From Caldilineaceae bacterium (GTDB taxonomy: Bacteria > Chloroflexota > Anaerolineae > Caldilineales > Caldilineaceae), in the NCBI GenBank assembly GCA_019637695.1, contig JAHBVG010000037.1, positions 1 to 56,631 of the forward strand: DNA of 56,631 nucleotides, given 5' to 3'. Positions within the stretch are counted from its first letter, which is position 1; every line of letters begins with the position of its first letter. The position numbers and the translations under genes are program-made. A model generated the notes under the pieces. It was not told where the DNA came from, did not search any database, and was given only the letters and a program-made list of their open reading frames with translations. This document shows, piece after piece, positions 50,795 to 56,631 of the stretch.

Positions 50795-52114
50795 TCAGAT
50801 GAGCTCTCTTGCCTTGATCTCCAAATAGCGATTGATCAACGACAAGCTTAACTCATCCGCGGGGACGTCGAGGGTGAGGACGCCGCTATGGCGCAACTGT
50901 TCGAGGACGAGTTCGCGCTCACGTAGCAGCGTCTCGGCCACGGTACGCCGGTAGAGAGTAACGCTGTCCTCTACGGACTGACGGGTCAGCGCTTCCACCG
51001 TGGGGTCGCGCATGGTGACGAGCAGCGGTAAATGGGTGCGGCGCAGGCGTACCATCTGCGCTACCAGCGTTTCGTGCGCAACGCTGCCCGTGAGATCGGT
51101 GAAGACAAGGACCAGCGAGCGGCGATGCTGTCTGGCGGATAAATAGGCAAAGGCGCGGTTGTAATCTGATTCCACTGGTTGACCTTCTACCTTGTAGAGC
51201 AACTCCAACATGCGGTGGAACTGCGCCTTGCCTGTGCGCGGGGCCAGCCAGCTTTGTACTTCGTCAGCAAAGGTCATCACCCCGATGCGATCCCCCTTCT
51301 GGCCGGCCACGTAGGTCAGCAGCAACACCGCGTTGATGGCGTAGTCCATCTTCGCCACGTCGCCCACCGGGGAGCGCATCAACCGCCCCACGTCGAGCAG
51401 GGCGATGAGATTCTGGCTGCGCTCGGTCTGGTACTCCATGGTGATGGGCTGCCCGCGCCGCGCCGTCGCCTTCCAGTTAATGCGCCGGTATTCGTCGTCG
51501 GGCTGATAGTCGCGCAGCCGCTCGAACTCTGTCCCCGCGCCGCGTAATCGCACATTGCGCACACCCAATTCCCACAGCTTGTTTTTGCGCAGCAGCAGAT
51601 CGTACTTTTTCACGTCCACGAGATTGGGGTAGACCTTGATCGCCTCCGCCGCGGGGAGGGTCGCCTGCCGTCGCAGCAAGCCCAGCGGCGATTCCCAGCG
51701 CAGGTAGAGATCACCGAACCGGTAATCTCCTCGCCGCGGAGGATAGATCGAATAGCGCAGGATTGTGGGCGCGTTCGGCGTCACGCAGCTTTCCAAAACG
51801 CGATCCGTTTCGGCGATGTGGAAGGTGGCCGGGGGATCATCGCGCAGCCAGATCCGCAACGGGCGGATCGAGCGGTGCAGCCGCAACTCGATCTCTACCG
51901 GGTTCCACACGGCCAGCGAGAGGCGGTCATCGTGGCGGCGGGTGGCTTCCCACGCAGCAGGGGATGGCGTCAATCCCCAGTCGGCCAGCAGCACGGCGAC
52001 TGCGAGGATCAGCCAGATCAGCGCGATCCAGAGAAAAGATGGGGCGATCATGGCCGCGGCAATGGGCAGCGCCGTGACACTGAGCAGCAGCAGGCTACGG
52101 ATGGTCAGTTGCAT
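50795..52114 (-). CDS. DUF58 domain protein
   Basis: A 439-residue protein with two N-terminal transmembrane helices (about residues 5-50), a beta-rich middle and a DUF58/von Willebrand-A-like C-terminal domain. The diagnostic GTEFERLRDYQPDDEYRRIN lies at about residue 195, followed by a strand with LIALLDVGRLM. DUF58 proteins usually act with a MoxR AAA ATPase, which is not in the window. The ATG at 52114 shares the A of the DUF4058 stop (TAATG), a stop-start coupling, so I prefer it to the upstream in-frame Met at 52144. Confidence 0.88.
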   Translation of the reverse strand: MQLTIRSLLLLSVTALPIAAAMIAPSFLWIALIWLILAVAVLLADWGLTPSPAAWEATRRHDDRLSLAVWNPVEIELRLHRSIRPLRIWLRDDPPATFHIAETDRVLESCVTPNAPTILRYSIYPPRRGDYRFGDLYLRWESPLGLLRRQATLPAAEAIKVYPNLVDVKKYDLLLRKNKLWELGVRNVRLRGAGTEFERLRDYQPDDEYRRINWKATARRGQPITMEYQTERSQNLIALLDVGRLMRSPVGDVAKMDYAINAVLLLTYVAGQKGDRIGVMTFADEVQSWLAPRTGKAQFHRMLELLYKVEGQPVESDYNRAFAYLSARQHRRSLVLVFTDLTGSVAHETLVAQMVRLRRTHLPLLVTMRDPTVEALTRQSVEDSVTLYRRTVAETLLRERELVLEQLRHSGVLTLDVPADELSLSLINRYLEIKARELI

Positions 52115-52914
52115 TAGTGTGGCGAAAGTAAATCCCTGGCCCATCCCTGTTCAACTGTAGAAAGGGGGGGCGGCGGCGGCGTCTGCGTGTAGTCGATCTG
52201 AAGATCAAACGCTCCCTGCTCATAGACAGTTTCAACCGCATGTTGAAGATCCAACGGTACATCTGCATCGGTTGGCAATAGCGGTACGGGCAGCACAGGA
52301 AGTAGGTCTGTCAGTTGAATGGGCCAGACTTGCACTTTGGGGCGTTGGGCTGCGTGGGCGAGTACGACATAGTAGGGAGCATCGGGCACAGGTTGCGCCA
52401 ATGGGGGACGACTCCCCCCGCGCAGCAGGTCGATTTCGATCAGATGGACAGTATCAGCGCTGAAGATGCGCTGTCGTTTGCGCAGGTATCGTTCTTGCGC
52501 TTCGGCCCCTGGTCGTTTGTTGACAGGTGAGAGGATCTCAATGGCTGTTACCAATTGCTCGGTGGCAGCAGCATAGATCTCTACGCTGTACAGATAGAGC
52601 GGATCGACGATGATTTCGCTTTCTACCGGCGCAGGTGTAATCGTAACCCCTGACTGGGTTTGCCTCGACGGTGCTGTATGTTGTTTATACACAACCGCTA
52701 CATCTGGATACGTTTGTACCCGACTGCGGTTCTCTTCTCGCAGGCTAATCTCCAGTGATTCATAGGTGACATGCGGGACCGAACGCGCAAAATACCGCGG
52801 CCGCAGGTATGGGTTCAACTGGGCCTGAATCACCGCGGCTAATGTGTTGTGGAATCCGCCCCACAAGGCAGACTGTTCAAGATAAGGGTCCATACCGGGA
52901 AATGGAGATTGCAC
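52114..52914 (-). CDS. DUF4058 family protein
   Basis: A 266-residue soluble protein starting with the family signature SPFPGMDPYLEQ and LWGGFHNTLAAVIQAQLNP. YPDVAVV and AIEILSPVNKRPG (about residue 125) follow, a stretch reminiscent of PD-(D/E)XK-like folds. DUF4058 genes are abundant in cyanobacteria and Chloroflexota and have no known function. GTG at 52914 is the start, with GAGAGGAG upstream. Its stop overlaps the DUF58 start, but the two families are not generally linked. Confidence 0.85.
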   Translation of the reverse strand: MQSPFPGMDPYLEQSALWGGFHNTLAAVIQAQLNPYLRPRYFARSVPHVTYESLEISLREENRSRVQTYPDVAVVYKQHTAPSRQTQSGVTITPAPVESEIIVDPLYLYSVEIYAAATEQLVTAIEILSPVNKRPGAEAQERYLRKRQRIFSADTVHLIEIDLLRGGSRPPLAQPVPDAPYYVVLAHAAQRPKVQVWPIQLTDLLPVLPVPLLPTDADVPLDLQHAVETVYEQGAFDLQIDYTQTPPPPPLSTVEQGWARDLLSPH

Positions 52915-53009
52915 CGCTGGTCTCCTCTCAGCCGAATACGGCAGTCACTCTATGCCGTCAGTTGTATAAATATAACCCACGGAATAGACAGGGCGAACAT
53001 AGGCTGAAA

Positions 53010-53333
53010 TCATGCTGTGGTTGGCTGTGAGTCAAAGCGGAACGATTGTGGCAACTGTACCAGCACATCTAGATACCACCACCACCGTTCGGGGCCAGGT
53101 TGGCGCTGCTGGCGTTCATAATCAAAGCTAGTAATCTGTGAAAGCACTGCAAAGAATTGGTCAGCATGTGATAGCAACTGCCTATCTGCCGCCATAACCT
53201 CGTTCTGCTCCTGTAGCGTTAATCTATTCCATCGTGCTTCCAGTTGATCCCGGATCATGAGCATATCTAGCATCTCAAAACCGCTGACATCTGGATGCTG
53301 AACTGCAACTTTGTAGTGGGCGACATTGTTCAT
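53010..53333 (-). CDS. unrecognised 107-residue protein
   Basis: I do not recognise it. It is a soluble, mostly helical protein with RDQLEARWNRLTLQEQNEVM (about residues 28-47) and a Trp-rich end (ERWWWYLDVLVQLPQSF). Its ATG overlaps the TGA of the preceding 130-residue gene (ATGA), so the two are translationally coupled. The pair has lower GC than its neighbours by eye, which could mean recent acquisition. Confidence 0.55.
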   Translation of the reverse strand: MNNVAHYKVAVQHPDVSGFEMLDMLMIRDQLEARWNRLTLQEQNEVMAADRQLLSHADQFFAVLSQITSFDYERQQRQPGPERWWWYLDVLVQLPQSFRFDSQPTTA

Positions 53334-53722
53334 GTTAATATCTCCTGCAGCACGCCAACATACTCAAAACGTGGATCGGCCAGATACCTTTCTGGATCTG
53401 AGGGTGGAAAGGCAGTTTCCATAAGCCCACTCAGTCCGAACATAACCAGCCAGAGAGCCTCTTGATACTTTCCAACGACTGTTGGATAGAGTGCATGTTG
53501 CCACCTGTAAACGTACACATCTGATGATGGGTCAGCAATCAAAAACTGAATGATAGCTTCATAGGCTGAGATAGTTGCAGATGCAGGCAGATGACCATAG
53601 TTGATGCGTGTCCGTAGATGAGAGAGATCCTTACCTGCTTTCCATTCAATTTTCGACCGTACCTGTTGGATGGCATTACGGATTTGAGTCAACTCATCCA
53701 CTGATATTTCTGGGTTTGTCAT
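53330..53722 (-). CDS. unrecognised 130-residue protein
   Basis: I do not recognise it. It is a soluble helical protein (ELTQIRNAIQQVRSKIEW at the N-terminus, YEAIIQFLIADPSSDVYVYR in the middle) ending near EYVGVLQEILT. The ATG at 53722 is preferred over a TTG one codon upstream. It is the first gene of a coupled pair whose small size and coupling recall toxin-antitoxin or immunity pairs, but no motif supports a specific role. Confidence 0.55.
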   Translation of the reverse strand: MTNPEISVDELTQIRNAIQQVRSKIEWKAGKDLSHLRTRINYGHLPASATISAYEAIIQFLIADPSSDVYVYRWQHALYPTVVGKYQEALWLVMFGLSGLMETAFPPSDPERYLADPRFEYVGVLQEILT

Positions 53723-53786
53723 CAATCATCACCGATGCTTCAGGGCGATTGACAGCTATTTTGTCGTATTCTAACATAGCTTCCCA

Positions 53787-56567
53787 TCATTTCGGATTAG
53801 CCAACATCGCCCGCCCCTGCTCAGTAATCGAGAGGACGATGCCGCCGTGGGACAGGGTTGACTCCACAATGGCTCCGTCGGCGATCAGGCCGTCGATCAT
53901 CCGATCCAGCACCGATTCGCTGCGGAAGTTCATACGCCCGAAGGCTTTGGATCGTTGGCCCCGCTCGCCCGCTTTCTCATCCCCACGCAGCAGATAGATG
54001 AGACCACGCCGACCCCAACTTTGATTGGAGAGCACCCAGAGGATCATGCGCAACTGCTCGCTTTCACTGGGCAGCCCTGCGCCGGGCGAGGGCAGCAATC
54101 CATCCCCCATGCAGCGGTTGCAGACAGTGCAGCGGCTGCGTCCTGCGCCGCCCAGGTAGTTGGCGATGTGGCCGTGCAGGCAGCGAGGGCTGCGCGCGTA
54201 GGCCACGATCTCGTCGATCCGCCCTGCGCCGATAGCGGCGTAGCGGTCGAGCAGAGCGTTGATGCGCTCAGTGCCGTCGACCGGCGGCGGCAGCAGTTCG
54301 ATGAGCAAGTCGCGCCCCGACGCGTTGACATCGAGGATGCCCGCTTCTTGCCACGCCAATAGCTCCGCCTCCAACCGATCCGGCGCAATGGCGACCTGGG
54401 CGCAAAGTTCGGCGTAGCTCCGATCCACCGGCTGTTGTGGACGCAACCGCGCCGCGGCGACAAAGCGATCTGCCTGCGCATCCTTGCCCGCAGCGATCAG
54501 CCGCAGGGTGACGGCGCGCGGCGCGTCCACATAACGGCGCAGGAGCGCTGTCTGCTCCAAAAAGCTCAACCCCACGCGCACCCGCGTGTCGCCCCCATCG
54601 TACGGGCGCGCCAGATCGTCGAGCGGCATCATCACAAAGCTCCCCAGCCGTCGCCCCTTTTTGACAGCGCCGTAAAGCTCGCGCAGAAAGTCGATGGTGA
54701 GCGCATCCCGGTTGGCGTTGCGCGTCAGCCGTCCTTTGTCGCTGCTGCTGTACATGAGTACACAATGGGCCGGATCGCCATCGCGCCCGGCGCGGCCTGC
54801 CTCTTGATAGTAGGCTTCCAGCGAATCGGGCAGGCCAAAGTGGATGATGAAACGGATGTCGGCTTTGTCGATGCCCATACCAAAGGCGATGGTGGCGACG
54901 ATCACACGCACATCGCCCCGCATAAAGCGATCCTGCACGCCGGCGCGGTCGGGGATACCGGCGTGGTAGTGGACGGCGTCAACGCCCTGGCTGATCAAGA
55001 TCGTGGCCACTTCCTCGCAGTCGCGGCGGGTGCGAGCGTAGACAATGCCGCTCCCGTCCAAACTCTGGCAAAGGTCGAGCAGCCGCCCGTACTTGCCATC
55101 TTTGTCGCCCACGTTGATCGTCGCCAGCCGCAGGTTGGGGCGGAAGCTATCCAATGCCACAATTTGCAGCCGTCGCTGCGACCCTTCGTCGATGCCGAAA
55201 AGCTGGCGCTCGATGTCGCGGCGCACCTGCGTGGGCGCGGTCGCCGTCAGCGCCAGGATGGGCGGCGATCCCAAACGGCGGTGGGCCTCGGCAATGTAAA
55301 GATAGTCCGGGCGGAAGTCGTGCCCCCAGGCCGAGACACAGTGCGCCTCGTCGATGACCAATCGGGAGAGGCCAGCGCGGCGCAGGGCGTGGAGAAAGGG
55401 CAGTTGGCGCAGCCGTTCGGGAGCAGCGTAGACGAGCCGGTAGCGCCCCGCCGCCAGATCACGGATCGCTTCGGTCAGGGCGTCGCCTTCCATGCTGCTG
55501 TTGATAGCAACCGATTGGGCGCGCAAGGCGGGCGGCAGATTGTCCACCTGATCTTTCATCAGCGCGATGAGGGGCGAGATGACCAGCGTCATTCCGCCGT
55601 CGAGGAGGATGGGCAATTGGTAGCAGAGCGATTTGCCCGCGCCCGTGGGCAGGATCGCCAGCACATCCTCGCCGCGGCGGGCAGCGGCCATCACCTGCGC
55701 CTGGCCGGACCGCAGCGCCGGGAAGCCGAAAAAGTGGCGCGCCGCCTCGGTCAATGTCCGCGCTTCATCCTCGCTGACGGGGATGGTGGCCAGATCGGAC
55801 ATGGGCGGCGTGCGCGGTTCGGGCGCAGCCCCCGGCTCGACTACGGGCGCAGTGGATGGCGCTTGCCCGCTGCCGTCTGCACTGAGCAAGGCGCGGAAGT
55901 GGCTGATCTCGCTCTCCAATTGCTGGGCCAGGCTTTGCTCCGCCTCGTTGCGTCGGTTGGCGTCGGCCAGTTGGCGGAAGAGATCGCGCGCCTCGCGCAC
56001 TTCCCCCACGCTGAGGGGGCGCTCCCCGTCGTTCACCGTGTACGCCTGCACCGCATAGGCCGCGGCGGTGACGCCATCCCCGCGGCGGAGGTAGAGATGG
56101 GCCATCCCAAAGAGGGGCAACCGGCTGCTCGGCGCCAGTTCGCGGTGGCGCAAAAAGGCGCGTTCCGCTTCGTCAACCCTTCCCTGCGCCAGGTGGATCT
56201 GTCCGCGCAGACTCCAGGTGGGTCCATACTCGCTGTTTTCGGCGAGCGCGGCCAGCGCGTCCAGATGGCGACCGGCGGCGAGATAGGCGCGGCTGAGCAA
56301 AATGCGCGCCGTTGCCGAATCCTTCTGCGCCAGCCGGTTTTCCATGATCGTCACCGCTTCGTCGGCGCGTCCCAGCCCCACCAACGCCTGCGCCTGCGCA
56401 TCCTGAAACGAGACAAAGCGCGCTACGTGGAGATGCTCCAGGCAGGCGAGTACTTCCGCGTGGGCTTCCCAGCGTTCGAGGAAGTCGAGCAGCCGATTGC
56501 GCAGCGTCGCCGGCAAATGGCGGATCTGGTTGGGCGAAAGGTCGAATTGGGCGAGAAGGTTGGTCAT
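53787..56567 (-). CDS. RecQ-family DNA helicase with an N-terminal TPR domain
   Basis: A 926-residue protein. Residues about 1-200 form TPR-like helical repeats (AQALVGLGRADEAVTIMENR, LRGQIHLAQGRVDEAERAFL). After a linker rich in Pro and Ala, the helicase starts near residue 265: Walker A LPTGAGKSLCYQ (about 307), DEAHCVSAWGHDFRPDY (about 405), LALTATAP, FGMGIDKADIRF and QEAGRAGRDG. The zinc-binding RecQ-C region has RCLHGHIANYLGG and RCTVCNRC (about 792-820), followed by a winged helix. RecQ enzymes unwind recombination and replication intermediates 3' to 5'. The TPR part is an addition to the usual roughly 600-residue bacterial RecQ. No HRDC domain is seen. Confidence 0.92.
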   Translation of the reverse strand: MTNLLAQFDLSPNQIRHLPATLRNRLLDFLERWEAHAEVLACLEHLHVARFVSFQDAQAQALVGLGRADEAVTIMENRLAQKDSATARILLSRAYLAAGRHLDALAALAENSEYGPTWSLRGQIHLAQGRVDEAERAFLRHRELAPSSRLPLFGMAHLYLRRGDGVTAAAYAVQAYTVNDGERPLSVGEVREARDLFRQLADANRRNEAEQSLAQQLESEISHFRALLSADGSGQAPSTAPVVEPGAAPEPRTPPMSDLATIPVSEDEARTLTEAARHFFGFPALRSGQAQVMAAARRGEDVLAILPTGAGKSLCYQLPILLDGGMTLVISPLIALMKDQVDNLPPALRAQSVAINSSMEGDALTEAIRDLAAGRYRLVYAAPERLRQLPFLHALRRAGLSRLVIDEAHCVSAWGHDFRPDYLYIAEAHRRLGSPPILALTATAPTQVRRDIERQLFGIDEGSQRRLQIVALDSFRPNLRLATINVGDKDGKYGRLLDLCQSLDGSGIVYARTRRDCEEVATILISQGVDAVHYHAGIPDRAGVQDRFMRGDVRVIVATIAFGMGIDKADIRFIIHFGLPDSLEAYYQEAGRAGRDGDPAHCVLMYSSSDKGRLTRNANRDALTIDFLRELYGAVKKGRRLGSFVMMPLDDLARPYDGGDTRVRVGLSFLEQTALLRRYVDAPRAVTLRLIAAGKDAQADRFVAAARLRPQQPVDRSYAELCAQVAIAPDRLEAELLAWQEAGILDVNASGRDLLIELLPPPVDGTERINALLDRYAAIGAGRIDEIVAYARSPRCLHGHIANYLGGAGRSRCTVCNRCMGDGLLPSPGAGLPSESEQLRMILWVLSNQSWGRRGLIYLLRGDEKAGERGQRSKAFGRMNFRSESVLDRMIDGLIADGAIVESTLSHGGIVLSITEQGRAMLANPK

Positions 56568-56577
56568 GGTTAGAGAT

Positions 56578-56612
56578 TGTGATTGGGGATTGGTGACTGG
56601 GGCTCGAGTCGA
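56578..56612. repeat. repeat words and a small palindrome upstream of recQ
   Basis: GATTGTGATTGGGGATTGGTGACTGGGG (56576-56603) repeats the words at 1449 and 16240. CTCGAGTCGAG (56604-56614) is a near-palindrome. The window ends shortly after. Confidence 0.55.
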
Positions 56613-56631
56613 GTATCCAAAATCTCTTAGT

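Noticed and set aside
54435..56573. 712-codon open frame on the plus strand opposite recQ
   Set aside because: It mirrors a complete RecQ helicase; its translation is rich in Arg/His/Gln without motifs, as expected for the antisense of GC-rich coding sequence.
1..56631. CRISPR arrays, tRNA or rRNA genes, insertion sequences and prophage genes
   Set aside because: No regularly spaced repeats, cloverleaf-like sequences, rRNA-like stretches, transposase or phage motifs were found; the tandem repeats seen are too short and contiguous for CRISPR.

Overview
The window looks like a chromosomal stretch of a non-phototrophic member of the Chloroflexota (Anaerolineae/Ardenticatenia/Caldilineae side). 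This is an inference from gene content: a CdaA-YbbR pair, a DUF4058 protein, a GlgC pair, an RDD/SpoIIM/DUF58 group, lipoproteins without any outer-membrane beta-barrel partner, and a Chloroflexota-style NapC cytochrome with a CX3CH first haem site. I see no rRNA, tRNA, CRISPR array, insertion sequence or prophage. Coding density is high. Many intergenic gaps hold short tandem or inverted repeats built from a few recurring words.

Layout. 1-2.1 kb: a DUF4160/DUF2442 pair (the first interrupted by an amber codon), a lipoate-ligase-family gene and a DUF503 gene. 2.2-14.3 kb, minus strand: lgt, a degenerate M28 peptidase, der, ybbR-cdaA, argF, a FAH-family hydrolase, an HD hydrolase, a membrane protein, a diacylglycerol-kinase-family gene and a GH13 amylase. 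14.4-20.1 kb: a CapA-like lipoprotein, an AIM24-family protein, a SUI1-family factor and two glgC paralogues, one of which has lost its catalytic residues. 20.4-29.8 kb: two unrecognised genes, a giant FG-GAP/UnbV/vanadium-haloperoxidase fusion, nth, a phosphoribosyltransferase and a secreted nuclease-like protein.

30.2-44.7 kb is the most remarkable part. It holds ccmE, then five multihaem cytochromes with 8, 13, 9, 15 and 10 haem-c motifs (55 in all), a membrane cytochrome b, and then ccmH-ccmG-ccmF plus a CcmI-like zinc-ribbon protein. Four of the genes overlap by 4-8 bases and look like one operon: a quinol-linked membrane entry point (NapC-like and cytochrome b) next to two anchored multihaem proteins and an octahaem lipoprotein carried on a collagen-like Gly-X-Y stalk. 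The proteins are assembled from a few repeated haem modules. The arrangement suggests an electron conduit across a thick monoderm envelope, with its own haem-attachment machinery beside it. No substrate-reducing enzyme is visible, so the terminal acceptor is unknown.

44.7-56.6 kb: eda, plsX, a NERD-like membrane protein, a four-helix-bundle gene flanked by two different 8-bp repeat arrays, radC, RDD and spoIIM (divergent), DUF4058-DUF58, an unrecognised two-gene unit, and a TPR-RecQ helicase fusion that ends the window.
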